From the NCBI GenBank assembly GCA_023213315.1, contig JAKCPI010012695.1, forward strand, positions 109,403 through 173,402: a stretch of 64,000 bases of DNA, written 5' to 3'. The DNA is from Euborellia annulipes (taxonomy: Eukaryota; Arthropoda; Insecta; Dermaptera; Anisolabididae). Position 1 is the first letter of the stretch. The number at the start of each line of letters is the position of its first letter. Position numbers and translations under genes: made by a program. This document shows, piece by piece, positions 25,552 through 40,200 of the stretch. The notes under the pieces are model-generated. The model was not told the DNA's origin, did not search any database, and was given only the letters and a program-made list of their open reading frames with translations.

Positions 25552-28500
25552 GACCCTGTTATGCAATGGTGTGTCAAAGACTAAAAAATTCAAAATTCAG
25601 TTAAGCACGGAATATTGTTTCAAATGCTTTAATCTTTAATAATATTTTTTATAAAATATGTCCTAAAAAAATTTATATTTAATGTTACTTGCACAATTGA
25701 CAAGAAAAATTATATATATATTCCAATGTAAACAAAAAACTTTATTGTTAATTTTCTCAAAATTCGATGTTTGGTCTTTGACACACCATTGCATAACAGG
25801 GTCCATATATGAGTCGTCCATTTCCAAAAGTGCCTAATTGACAAAAATTTGAAAAAAAATCCAGGTTTGAAAAGTTGAGATTTTAATGGCACTACTGAAA
25901 TATACATTTGAAAATATTTTTCCAGCGATAAAAGCTGATAAATCCTATTTAAAACAAAATCGAGTACAAATTCAAACCGGGCCTAGCGCAAATGGCCCTA
26001 GTAGCTGAGGCGCCCTCAAAAAACCAATCAAACCGGGCCTAGTTGCATTTCATTCCATTTCCAAAACTGTCTTGTTGCAAACTACCCCAAAACTACCTGC
26101 TTGCTAACATAAAGATGGCGACTTTCATGAAGTCATTTCAAAAACATGCTATTTGCAATAAATAATAGCTTCCACAAAATTGTATATTTTGGTATACTGG
26201 GGGACATTTTTATAGTGCAGACATATATTTCTACACTTTTTAATAATGATCATCGTTGGCTAACCGGCTAATTTTATGGCATTTTCTTTTTTGTTTTGCT
26301 ATGTTGATTGATACTGCCCATTTGCATGTACAGTGAGGGAGAATATTAAGTCCCACCCATGCAATTTCTACATGTGATTATTTCATTGTTTTTATAAAAG
26401 AAAATGAAAATCTTTATAAATTTTCTACGTTTGGACCATGAAAGTTTTCATTAAAAAATATTTAATATTTTTTTTAAAAACAATGAAATAATCACAAGTA
26501 GAAAACGCATGGGGGGACTTAATATTGTCCCTCACTGTACAGTGCCAACAAAACTCGCTAATTGCAAGAAGGTCCAATTCCAAAACTTGCTAATTACCAG
26601 AAACTAGTTGAATATTAAAACAGTTTATTACGGCTATATAGAAAATAATACCGACCTAAGAGCTTGTCAATTGTGTTCCTAATTTAATTACAGGTTTTAT
26701 AAACATAACAGTCATAAATTAACTCTTGAGTCTAATAAAATTCAGGTTTTTCTCGTTTCCAGAAAATCTGTTCCCGATGCAACTAGACATTTTTGGAAAC
26801 GGACGACTCATATAATAAAGTTAAGTGGAAGACACTCTGCATATACAGGGTTTTTCGTTAAGAGCCAGGCACTTTGTTTTTTCAATTAAGGTTGTTCGGA
26901 TAGTACATCGTAAGTCATAATAGAATCTAAATTTTTTTAAATAAAATGAAAAATTTGAATGCCAAAATTCCTTATTATAATTTAGTCGTGACCTATCAGA
27001 GTTTATAATTGGATTAAGTTAATAATTTAATTACCAAAAATAAAAAATGAATGACTTTTGACTTGAGCAGTATTTCACGTAATATAGAACTGGCAACATT
27101 GCATTCATCAACTATCTATTTTAAATCTTAAACGCCTTAAATTTTATTTTATTTAATATATTACAATGTTTAATGCAAATCAGTTTAAACACAATGGACG
27201 ATTTGCGAGAAAAAATATTGTAAAATTGAAAAAAAAAATGTATCTGACATAGAGATAAGACACTTATGTTATGCGACGTTGCCAGGCTGGTCTGACTCTC
27301 GAGAATTCATTATTTTTAAATATTAGCGACTGTCATTTTGGAGAATTTTTTGACTTTCTTGTTAAAATATCTTTAAAAGCGGTCGGCAGAAACTTTTGGT
27401 TTTATTTTTAACGTATTCCTCGGAAGTGAATTAATAAAATGTAAGTTTTTTTGTTTTTGTATCATTTGCACAGATGCCTATATAATTCGATATGTGTGAA
27501 TTTCGTCGTTATTCCCCATAGGCTACATGTTAAATTTCAATTTTTTAAAAATTAATTACACGATAACCCTGTGTCAGATCTGCTTCAAAATTTTATTTTA
27601 TACGTATTTGATAGTGATTAATAACATATTAAAAAATTAGCTTTTAATCTACCAAAGTGCTTTAATGTCCGAACAACCTTAAACGACTTTTGAAATGATT
27701 TTTATTTCAAATTAAAGTACAATCGATGCCATTAATTGTGGAATTCAAATGTCGCTGGCGCAAGGGCTTATGCTTGACCTAATTTTCTATGACTCGAGCA
27801 CCCAAATTCGACGGACTTCGACGATGTTGGCCTCCAGCTGGTTGCCATAGATCAGCGATTTAATGTAACCCCAAAGAAAAAAAATCCCACGAAAGATGCG
27901 GCTAATCGCAAGAACCGTGGCGTGAGATAACTCGCTCGCCGAATTTGGTCTTCAATAATTCGATTGTATCCCTACTCTGTAAGGCACGTTGCGGCGTCTT
28001 TAGGGAACCACATATCGTCCAAATTGATAGAGTAGAGCTGGTCTCAAAAATTCGCCACAAATTGATCACACTACTATTCTAGGCCTGCGATCGCTGTGGA
28101 ATCAACATTGGGGGGCAATCGGGTGCTCAAGCACATTCTCTCGAACGGCCGCGATATTTTCTGCACTTTGAGCATTCGATCAGGCACTGGGACATTATGC
28201 AATGCATAAGTTGTTTCGAATTTTTGCACCAAACGTTCAATAGTTCGTCTTGTTGGATGGTTTGGTCGATCGAAATTTGGCTTAAGTCCGCGTCGCGATA
28301 GAACGTAAACTTTGATAAAAGTTGAATAATTTGCAAACGTTGTTGAAGTGTGTAAATAGCATTGACTGACGTTTCAAAATGTCAAAAAATTACGGGGCTA
28401 ACTTCACTCTATTCGAAAAATGTCAAAAACAAAATGCGTCGCTCCTCATTGAGCAAATTATTCAGCTCCAATTGAATACTCACTGACTATGATGCAGGCT

Positions 28501-31500
28501 ATAGATAGGATCTGAGATGAAGAAACTGCTCATCATCGAAAGGACAATCAGCAACAAGATGGGCAACATTTGTAAGACAACCGACCAGCCATTTGCAGGC
28601 TAAAACAAACAAAAAACAAAATAAGCGAGCGAGAACAAAATAAAAGGTAAAAGAAAAAACAAAAAGAGTTTACCTCTCTATGTGTTGCGTGTTGTTGTTG
28701 TTGTCGTTGCCAAGTCTCTTGGCGCATATGTGCTGTTTGTGGAAAACCAGCACCAAAAAACATTTGAAAAATTTCCTCAGCCGTCATATCTTGTGCTGTA
28801 AAATGTCGACGCCCTGTTAACGTTAATCTTATTTAATATTTTTTTTTCAATACATGGTGGATATTTCAAGGAAAGAGAAAGAGACAGAAGAAGTAGAAGA
28901 GGAAATTATTATTTTTCAAGATTGTTTTAAAGAATCTGTGAGTATGAACTGATAGTTGATGGCACAACCCCCCCACCCCCTAATGTCGTCACTGAAGGGT
29001 CGTCCTTCTCACTGGAATTAAATTAGTTCATTAGTTGGATATAGCAGTCAATAAAAAAAACTTTTATTTAATTAAATCAATCGTCGACGTTTCGGTTGCC
29101 AATCGCGACCTTCAAAAGGACGATTAATTGTTAAAAATAAATTATAAAATTGTCCCGACGAAGGACGTGATTGGCGACCGAAACGCATATAAATCTCCGT
29201 TTCGCGGCTTACCTACGCGATGTATATAATATCTTAAATATTATATATAATTTCTTATTTATAAATAAATACTTTGCAAATGTTATTATATATTATGTAT
29301 CTTTTATAAAAGCATAAAAATATATAAATATAGGCTATTAGGGGATCGGCTGTTAGACTAGCCTGCCATCTATTGCAAGAATGCTGAACTAATTTGACAG
29401 TTGATTTTTAAATAAATCATCTAAGCTTATTTTAAACATTTCTTAATTAATATGTGAATACTAATAACAATAAATTCATTTTTAAATTTAAAAAAAAATT
29501 AAAGATTATTGGGACAGATTGTTTTTTTGTATTTGCTTGATAACAAAAGAAATTAATTACGATAATTTTTTAATAAGTCATTAAAAAAATTATAGCACGA
29601 TGTCCCAATAATCTCTTATGAATTTAATTCATTTAAAAAAAACCGCATTGAAAAATTCCTTATAATAGTCTAGTTTTTTTTTAAAGTACGTTTAGACGTC
29701 GCTCCTGAACCCCCTTAATATTGTCCCTCACTGTACATAAAATGTACCAGGTCGTCTCACACTGTGTAAATATTCTCTATATAATAAGAAAACGACGACT
29801 TTTCAACCGCCTGTTGTTTTTGGCTTATTGAAATGATTGATAATACCTTGTTAATACTAATGATAATGTTAATTGTTTTGTTATTTATAAACTGAGAAAT
29901 CCATCTTCTCCAACCTGAAATCTGTGATTAACTTACAATCATCTGGTTCGAGATCCTATAATATTGAGTTTTTTTTTTTTTAACAAAGATCTCTTATCTC
30001 AATTTCAATGATGTATCTATTTGAAAATATAAATGAAACAAGACTTTTTAAGTATAGAAAATAATTTTTTATTCAAATTAAAAATACATTAATTCTTTTA
30101 AGCAACTAATAGTTCTAATATAATACATTTAATTAAGAAGAAGCCAGGGGGGGGGGGTAAAAGTCTCTCCCTTAATCGAAGGGGGGAAAAGCGAAATAAC
30201 CAAACGTTCATTTGTATAAATAAATAAATACATCATTGAAAAGAGGAAGACTTGAAAAAAAAAAAAATAGAAATTTTGTATTATATAGTGGCTTGACTAG
30301 TAAAAAAGAAGGGAGACTTCTTACCAAGAATAGAGGTAAATATTCATTTGCCGAGAACAATTGGATAGAAAGGCATTCAAAGAGATAATCAAGAAGAGGT
30401 GAATTTCTATATTCTTTTGAGTTTTTAGATGAATTATTGTATTACTCCAGTAATGGGATAAAATCTCCGAGGCATTTTTTGATTATGTGTGGCCTGGCAA
30501 GCAAGAGAAATAGAGCACAGTGGTTGGATGGGTGGCTCCGAGATACAAGTGCGCTTGCCATTCGTATTAATTATATATAAAATATATACAAATTAAAATC
30601 AAAATGCACACGAAAAGGATAAAAAAGCCCTAGGGCTTGGTGTAGTTGGTTGCATGCTGGCCTTCTATATCAAGGGTCGCGGGTTCGGACCCCAGGCAGT
30701 CTTTTTTAAGCCATTTGGATACAAATAGGCTTAAATAAATATGCCTGGACTCGCAATATATTATATATTATTTTTAATATCGTTAATGTATTATATGGTC
30801 TAAGTTGCCGAAAAGACTATGTGTATGTGTGTGAGTGAGTGGGAAAAAAGTGTGTGTTAAGGTGCGCGTCTCGAAAAGTCGTTACAACACTTTTGACTAC
30901 CGAGTTACTCTAGGCGGCAAGAGATGGCGTTAGGAATACAAGGGATTTATTCCATTTCATTTGAAAGATTCCAACTAATTAATTAAGGGGAAAAGAATAA
31001 TTATTTTTTAACACAATGATTACTAATTGAATTATCTATAAGATATAGAGCGAATTTTTTAAAAATATCTTTTATTTAATGCGATTAATCTAAAAAAAAA
31101 AATTTATTTTTTCGAAAATCAAAAAAAGGGCTTCTATAAGTTGTAGATATTTTAAATGGCTTTAATTTAAAAAAAAACTGAACTCGATATCTTCAAAATT
31201 GTGGCCGCTGGAAACTCCCAAAAATAGCACCCTGTGACGCGCACCTTAAAAAAAAAAAAAAAAAAAAAAAACAGAAACTAGTGCCTACGGTCGACAGTAT
31301 CAATTTAACAATTCATACCAGATTTTTTGTGTGTCGACATATATTTAGTTTCCAGCAGTACGAGACACTCAAGATGTAAAATTTATAAGTGTTGGAAAAA
31401 TATTTATATTTTGTTACCATGGCAACCATTTCTCCCATCTTTCCTATGAAGTACAAGAGTAAAGTGGTCTTCAGAAGATTTCAATCACAAAATGAGAATA

Positions 31501-32612
31501 TACATTTTAAAGAGAATCTAAAAAATAATTGATTTTTGAATTTTAATTAAAATCGTTGGAGCGAATTTTGAAAAAATCGAAAAAAAAACTGAAAAAGTAC
31601 ATCAGTAAAGTACTAGTACTTTTTAGCCGATTTTGATCAAAAGCTTATTTTCACGCTCCAAGGGGGGGGTCTAACTTGAATATAAAATTTCCTCCTAGCT
31701 CAATTCCTTCAGTCTCGTACGTGACTAAAAAAAAACAATTTTTAGTATGATGACTTAAAATTTTCGAATAAAATATCATTTTTCAACTTCTAAAGTTTCA
31801 CGAGAAAGCAGAAAAATTTCATAAAAAAGTTACGTAAAAAATAAACCAAATTTCAAGAAAAAATTTTTTTATAACCAAAAAAAAAAAAAAATAGAAGCAA
31901 TCGTCGGCACATCTTGAAATTAGGGGGGATAATTGTCAGTGGGTAGACGGCGGGGCGCAATACCTTTGCCCCCCTCATTCGAAAACTATATAATATTATA
32001 TGAAAATATACTCGAAATAATAAATAAATAAAGTCAAGCTCAAGCTAGGTTTGAATTTGAGACAAAAAATGTAGTTGAGAAAACAAGACAGATTTTGAAA
32101 TGTATATGATCATCCAGAAATCAATATAATAAAAATAAAAATTATCCAGCAATTTTTTTGTTTGCGGACCATTTGGCCCTTTGTGAGTAGGCCGGGGATG
32201 ATACCCCTCCCCTCCCCTCTCCTGCCACTGATAATTGTAGAATTAGTTGAAGTTTTTTTTGAGTTAAAAAAAAAAAAAATGGTGGATTTAATTAAAATTA
32301 GGGTTTTTTCAAAAAAACTGAAATATTTCATATATCCGGGGCTTCTTAAATAATTTTTGTATTTTTTTCTGAAAAAACAAAATTTTTATAGCCTTGCGGG
32401 GTTCCGAAATATCAATTTTAAAAGAAGTTATGGTTATTTGAAAAAAAAGAGCAATTTTTTTCAAAAATCCATAACTCTTTTTTAGTTGGATAAAAAAAAT
32501 TTGAAAAAATTCTCAAAAATGTCTTTTAAGGGGTAGAAAAAAAAGATAGAAAATTTTCAGCGAAATCCGCGGGGATCAGGAAAAAAATTTGTCGATTTGG
32601 CATGGAATGCCC

Positions 32613-32654
<42 letters not shown>

Positions 32655-35600
32655 GCGTAAAAACTTGAAATTAATCAAAAGCCGATTTGTTTAATTAAAA
32701 CCAAGTCCTTAAAGTGATGGATGGTTTTGTTTTAGATAAAACAAAAGAAAGAATTTAATCTAGAGTTAAAGTTTTATTAAATAAAAATTTCAGTTTTCAG
32801 ATGAACGTTTTGGCCACTCATTCCCAGATCTACTTTAGGCATAAAAGCAATTCGTCTTATAACTGCAGATTTTTTGATCCGATCTTTTTAGCATTAACCC
32901 TCACTTTGGTTTTCTCATTTGAGAATGAAACAAATTGTCCAGATAATCATTATCTTGATGTCTTTCTGCGGATTTGCAGTCGAATTTGGAGCATTTGTTT
33001 CATTCTCAGATGTCAAAACCAAAGAGAGTGTTAATTTATTAACTGAATAGTGGAACGTGGCTGTAGCTGATATGTTGAATGCAGCCAATAATTGCTATTT
33101 AATAATTAAGCTCTTTACTAGGAACGATTCGGCTGCCAAGCCTTCAAAGAGCTTACTCAAATTTTTATACAAAAAATGTTATTAATCGAAATTATTTGCA
33201 TTCTTTGTCAAGTTGTAATTTTTCCCTTTCCCGACAAGTTATACTAAGAAGTACAGGCTTATAATCTGATAATTATTTGTATTAATAACAACGACAACTC
33301 TATTTTTTGTATACAAATTTGAATATGCTCTTTGAAGTCTGAAGATGGCAGGTGGATCCCAGCCGAAACGTTCCCAATAAAGCCTAAACACGAGCGTTAT
33401 TATTTTACTATTTACATCAGATATTTTTTTTAAAGATATTAAATTCTGCAACTAAATCGCTTCAGAAAATTTAGAGATTCTTAAGAGGGAATTTAGATTT
33501 CAACCCAAATTCAAAATCATCGATTTGAATCCCAGATGATCACCTGAATGTATCTGAAGGCCCACACGAAAGGCAAAACGTTATATCTAGTATAAATAAA
33601 CCTCAGTAGTATATTTATTTAATAAAAAAAAAGAGATTTTGATCTGTTATATATTACAAGGATGAAACTTCATTTTACTTTCTCTTACTTCTATATATAT
33701 GTATATATATATATATAGAGAGAAAGTATTGGATTCATGTCAAAAATTCGATGTCGAGATTTTAATGGATATACACGTTTTGAGGTCCCCTGAATCCAAA
33801 AAAGTGATTTTCGCGACATGGTCTGTCTGTGTGTGGGTGTGTGTTCAATTTTAAGCATGAGCTAGGAGGTTGAAATTTTATATTTAAGTTAAACACCCCC
33901 GGGACCGGCAAAATAAGCTTTTAATCAAAATCGGCCAAAGGGTACTAGTACTTTACTGATGTACTTTTTCAGTTTTTTTCGATTTTCTCAAAATTCTCTC
34001 TTAACGATTTTGATTAAAATTCAAAAATCAATTATTTTTTAGATGCTCTTTAAAATGTATATTCTCATTTTGTCATTGAAATCTTCTGAAGACCACTTTA
34101 CTCTTGTACTTTATAAGAAAGATAGGAGAAATGGTTGCCATGGTAACAAAATATAAATATTTTCCCCATACTTATAAATTTTACATCTTGAATTCTCATA
34201 TATGTCGGCACACAAAAAATCTGGTGTGACATCTTTCGATTCCCGAAGGTAAGTGTGCTGTGCGAGCAGTCACACCAGATCTTTTTCCCCCTTGAATGCC
34301 TTCTGGCTTTAAAGTCTTCCCTCTTTAAAAATTAATTTGATATGATTCAGCCAACTCTCCTTTGAAACAATCTTAAAATAATAAATATAACATCTAATAG
34401 AGTAGAGACTATTAAAAAGAATTTATAAAAGTGTTGAAGATTACTCTCAAAATCTCGGTAATTGTTATGCACGTGTCGCTGGAAATGCCGTTCATCGCCG
34501 AGCTGGTCGTATTGTCTTCGTTTATCAGGACAAATTAAAACTTCATGGGCATTTCCAATTGCTAGAACAAACAAAAACGAGGGAATATTAATAATGATGA
34601 TAATCTAAATAAAAGACAAATAAAGTTCTAAATGAGATTATTTGTTTGGGACAATATATGGACTCTGTTATGCATTAGTGTGTCAAGCGCCAAAAAAAAT
34701 TAAAAATTGAGTTAAGCACGGAATATTGTTTCAAATGCTTTAATTAATAAGTATTTTTTATGAAATATGTCCTAAAAAAATTTATATTTAATGTTACTTG
34801 CACAATTGACAAAAAAAAATTATATATATACAAAGAAAACAAAAAACTTTAATGTTGATTTTCTCAAAACTCGGTAGCTGGCGCTTGACACACTAATGCG
34901 TAACAGGGTGCTCCACTTAAATCCACGACATTTTGGTACAAAGGACATTTTGACATGTTGACGTTATCAGAGAGGCAATTCTGGATTAAATGAGGGTCCG
35001 GGCCACTTTCAGAATCCTCCGAAGTCTGAGGCAACATCGTGAACCGTCGCCTTAGGATATCCAAAGGGCCTTATTATTTCGGCGCGAAGGCTTCCAATGA
35101 TCCCAGCTCTTCGGTCGACTTACGAAAGTCTGTCATGTTGAGTTTATAGGTGTCTTATTTACGAATCTAATTAATTTAGCGCCGGGTGGCGCCTACAGCC
35201 TGCAGAAATTTCAAATTGAATTTTGTCCGGATTTAGGTATTGCACTGCAAGAACGAATTATTCAAATACTATTGTTGACTTCTATCTTCTCTGCGTTGAA
35301 TCAAAGCCCGCCGACCATTGTATAATAAATTCGTGAATTAAATGATGTGTTTTTAATAATAATTTTGTCTCCTTTATTGATGTTTCCATGGATAAGTGAG
35401 TTTGCACGTTACAATGTTAATAAGTAATGCAAAATTGCCTACAATATTATTATTTATTCAGATATAAGATTAAGGTAGCTGTAGATATCTATCCCCAGTT
35501 CGATGGCTTGCTCAGATGGACGATTATGTGCGCCATAAAAATCACAAAGTCGTCTATAAGTTGCGCGAGTCGGCGAGTGATTTTTAAAATAAATTTGGAT

Positions 35601-37197
35601 AATTTGGTAGCGTGAGTTTATTCATGATGATTTGCCAGAATATACTGACAAGTAAAAAAAAGTTTTTGATTAAAATTTAATTTTATACAATTTCAAGTTC
35701 TATCGGACTTAAAAAAACACCCCTATATATATATGCGAAGATAAGTTTTCTCGGGTTGAGTCGCGTGTGATGTTGAGACTCGACTCAACCCGAGAAAACT
35801 TATCTTCGCATACATCCAGTCGTGGAAACCTTCCAGAAAATATATATATATATATATAAAGATAATACGGGAAACAAGGTCTCTGTAGATATCAGATGAC
35901 TAAGAAGCTAGCAGTCAAGAGGCTCGAAATGTAAAAGTACAATTATATGTATTATATAATGTACAGTGAGGGACAATATTAAGTCCCGCCCATACGTTTT
36001 CTACTTGTGATTATTTCATTGTTTTTATACAAGAAAATGAAAATCTTTATAAATTTTCTAGGTTCGAACCATGAAAGTTTCCATTAAAAAATATCTATTT
36101 TTTTAAAAAAAAACAATGAAATAATCACAAGTAGATAACGCATGGGTGGGACTTAATATTGTCCCTCACTGTACAATTATTGAAACGATTTGGATTTAAT
36201 TCCATCTTAAATCTAATGTATAATTTCCAGCTGAGCGTGGCATTATTCCATTAAAGCTGGTTTCAATAATTGGAGAGTTTTTTTCACCACTTGGCAGCGA
36301 TCCCATTTGATTCCGATTAAGAAAAAAAGATTTAAAAAAAAAAGTAAAAAGATGAGGACGATAAGGAGAAAAAAACCAGCTTCCGTCTTCTCTCCCACTA
36401 CTTCAATTTATTGCAAATATTTCGGCTCCTACACAGAGGCCATCCTCAGTATATATCTGTGCCTAAAGCAATACATTTATTTTTTCCATTATACAATTTG
36501 AAAAAATTTTTTTTTTAATTTCTTGAGTTGAATGGCTGTAGATATTCAAATTGGAAACAGGAACGGGAGCCAGGATAAATAACAAAACTCTATATTTCGT
36601 TGCCAAGGCATATCTATATATATAATAATTGCGGTGTGTCCGTCCGTCTGTCCGTCTGTCACGCTCTGTTTGACCAACTTCCCGTTGGAATTTTGAAACG
36701 AAATTTTGCAGTCTTATAAAGGACGTTATGGAGAGTCCCGGAAAAATACTCGGGTCCCGAAATTCCTATAACTTTTTGAGTTATTAATTGCTAAAGTTAC
36801 GATTTCTCCCATAGGAAATGTATAGAGAAATATTTAAGTATTCTTTGCAGTTGTGTATTCTTTTAATGTAAACAAATCCTCAAGCAGGCACTGGACTGGA
36901 ATACTTAGTTGTTAGTAATAATAATTTTCTTTTCATAATTAAGAAGCCCTCGGGGCATGGCGTAGAGGTTAGCGTGCTAACCTCGTATACCAAACGTCGC
37001 GGGTTCGGACCCCAGGCAGTCCGATGATTTTATTTAAGCCAATTGGATACCAAATGGCTTAAATAAGAATGCCTGGACCCCTATATGTATATTTATCAAT
37101 AACGGTTATCGTCTAAAGTCTTAAATGGCCTGAGTTGCCGAAAAGACTGTGTGAATGTGTGTGTGAGTGTGAGTGTGAATGAGAAAAAAGTGTGAAT

Positions 37198-37232
<35 letters not shown>

Positions 37233-40200
37233 ATTAAGAAAAGGCGAGGGTCCGCCGCAGGCGGCCCGAGCCAGCGGCTGGGGGGTCCAGGGGGGCGTAG
37301 CCCCCGTCTAGACTCTCAGCCCGTTTCTCATAATTAAGAAAGGCGAGGGTCCGCCGCAGGCGGGCCCGAGCCAGCTGGCGGGGGTCCAGGGGGGCGTAGC
37401 CCCCCGGCCTAGACACGGAGCCCGCCGAAGGCGGGCGGCGCGGCTAGTATATATATACACAGGAAGTTTATTTCCTATTGCAGGTGTTAGGCAATTAATT
37501 TAATAAAGATGATTTTATTTTTTTGGTGAAAAATTTTTATTCCGACGACCAGCTAGCGCTAACCTTCTGGTTTCGGCCACAGAGAGCCATCGTCAGGCCT
37601 AAAATTTTCCTTCTCCTTATTTAAGTATTCTTTATGCCAACAAATAATGTTTAACATTCAAAATGAGGAATCTCTTTTTCATCAATAATAATTATATATA
37701 TATATATTTTTTTCTTTAAAAGTTATTTTTTTATTTGAACTGACGGAATTTTTTTCGGCGTGGCGCAGTTGATAACGCACGAAATTCCCGTTCAGAGTTC
37801 AATTTATAATATATATATATATATATATATAGTAATAATTTAGGAATATATTATATGGACCGTTTATTTTGAAAGTGGTGTAAGTCCATTTTCTATTGGT
37901 TCGAGAAAATGAAATGTTTGCATATCTGTTAATTTAAAAATCTAGGCAAATGATATGAAGTCGGTGAATGTTTCTACTTCTTTATCAGTGTCTAATTTAG
38001 TTATATAAATTTGTTTTAGGCGAATTTGACTAAACTATTATATAATTACAAGCTGCCAATGGACTTACACCAATTTCAAAATTAACCAACTGTAAACTTC
38101 GTTGAATTTCAATTTTGAAAAATCAAATATTACTCAAAATATACTTCATATTAATTCAATATTCTTTACAAATAATGACACGATATAAAATGGGAGTAGT
38201 ATTTTTAATTTTAAACGTTAATTACATTGTTAAAATTACAAGATATTCGTAGTATTTACTTACCCTCTGTATATGGATGGCAGAGTGTTGAAATATTTAT
38301 GATGTACCGGAGGAAATAACTGCTTGATATCTTTATATTAAAAAGTAACCTATTCTCGTAACCAGTTGCGTCATTTCAACTTTTTCTTAGAGGGGGGGGC
38401 AAACTTTTTTTTTTTCAATTTCTCACTTCAATTTTCTTACAAATAGCTATCTCAAATTTGGCCAAAAGGTATTTAATTAAATTAATTTTTTAATTTTATA
38501 CAGTTTCGTAGATATATTTTATTTACGTAGAATAATACCTAGGGAGGAGAGGGGGGGGGGCAAATACCCTTCCCCCCTACAAATGACCCCTCTGTTAGTA
38601 ATTCTTAACGAGTTTATTAACAAATGCACAATAACAGACAACCATCTGCTAAGCTACCTACCTCAAATTGGACTTACACCACTTTCATAATCAACGATTA
38701 TGCAACTTCATTTACCGTCCAACTTTCAATTGTACAAAACATGGGAATTTTTTAAGGAATTTGCCACTAGCTAGTTATACATAGAAAATTTACATTAAAT
38801 TAAATATGAATTATGTGATATCTCAGATTTTTTAAAAATTGGACTTACACCACTTTCAAAATAAACGGTCCATATAATGAAGGCAATTTTTTCAAAACTT
38901 TTTTTAACATATATTTTAGAACCTTGTATTTTTTATACTTTTCACAAAGAGCAATCTGTCAAACCTGTCGTTGCCAGGCAACGAAATATAGAGTTTTGTT
39001 ATTTATCCTGGCTGCTGTTCCTGGGAAGGCTCCCGTTCCTGTTTCCAATTTTTTTTTAAATGTTATTTATGATGAAATGAATTTTATGAGAGACATTCAT
39101 GTTAAGTAAATAACATTTAACAAAAAAATGTTTCAAATTGTATAATGGAAAAAATAAATGTATTGCTTTAAAGGCACAGAGGATGGCCTCTGTGTAGGAG
39201 CCGAAATATTTGCAATAAATTGAAGTAGTGAGAGAGAAAACGGAAGCTGGTTTTTTCTCCTTATCGTCCTCATCTACGATTCCCAGCTACAAGCAACTAC
39301 TGAAAAGTAAAAAGTTCACCTTTGAACGCTTCGTCAGCTCCAGGCGCTTTATTCTTATCCGGATGCAATTGAAATGCCAATTGTTTGTATGCCTTTTTGA
39401 TTTCATCATTCTTTGCCGTTTTAGGAACTCCCAACATATCATATAAATTTTTACATTTTTTTACCCTAAAAAAAAAAAAAAAAGAAAAGAATTAATTTTT
39501 TTTTTCGAGGATCCGGTGGCACACCGATGAAAACATACAATTTCCGAGATGTTTATGAGCGGTTGAGAGCAAAAGGGCCACTTTATACTCTTTTGAGAAA
39601 AAATGAATCAAAGTTAAGGCGGAATAGGAGCGAAGGTGTTACGCATGTTTTTCCCGAAAAGTGTGTCATAAAAGTATGCCCAAAAAATCAAGTAATTCAA
39701 AAATTTGCCAAGAGATGTCATCATGGTAGCTAATAATATTTAATGCATTTGGTTGATTTTCATTCATCTTTTAACAATAAATGTTATTATATATTATGTA
39801 TCTTTTATAAAAGCATAAAAATATATAAATATAGGCTAAAAGGGGATCAGCTGTTAGACTAGCCTGCCATCTATTGCAAGAATGCTGAACTAATTTGACA
39901 GTTGAATTTTAAATAAATCATCTAAGCTTATTTTAAAAATTTCTTAATTAATATGTGATTAATAATAACAATAAATTCATTTTTAAATTTAAAAAAAAAA
40001 TTAAAGATTATTGGGACAGATTGTTTTTTTGTATTTGCTTGATAACAAAAAAATTAATTACGATAATTTTTTAATAAGTCATTAAAAAAATTATAGCTCG
40101 ATGTCCCAATAATCTCTTATGAATTTAATTCATTTAAAAAAAAACCGCATTGAAAAATTCCTTATAATAGTCTAGTTTTTTTTTTAAGTACGTTTAGACG

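Larger units (their letters stand above)
36351..39274. mobile_element. Large foldback element with arms of about 260-300 bp
   Basis: The left arm (36351-36612) and right arm (about 38970-39274) are inverted copies: GATGAGGACGATAAGGAGAA at the outer end, ACTTCAATTTATTGCAAATA, the hammerhead-like segment, and GTTGCCAAGGCA at the inner end. The interior holds a Helitron (with a SINE) and a 1-kb TIR element. The right end is 45 bp from DNAJ exon 4. Confidence 0.88.

Noticed and set aside
32801..33034. 77-aa ORF with cysteines
   Set aside because: It lies over an inverted repeat in a DNAJ intron and has no splice support or similarity.
34864..35720. Possible gene (CDS on minus 34864-35064 and plus 35427-35615)
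   Set aside because: Fragments change frame and show no recognisable domain. The segment ends in ACACCCCTATA like transposon ends in this window, so I suspect an old element but cannot name it.
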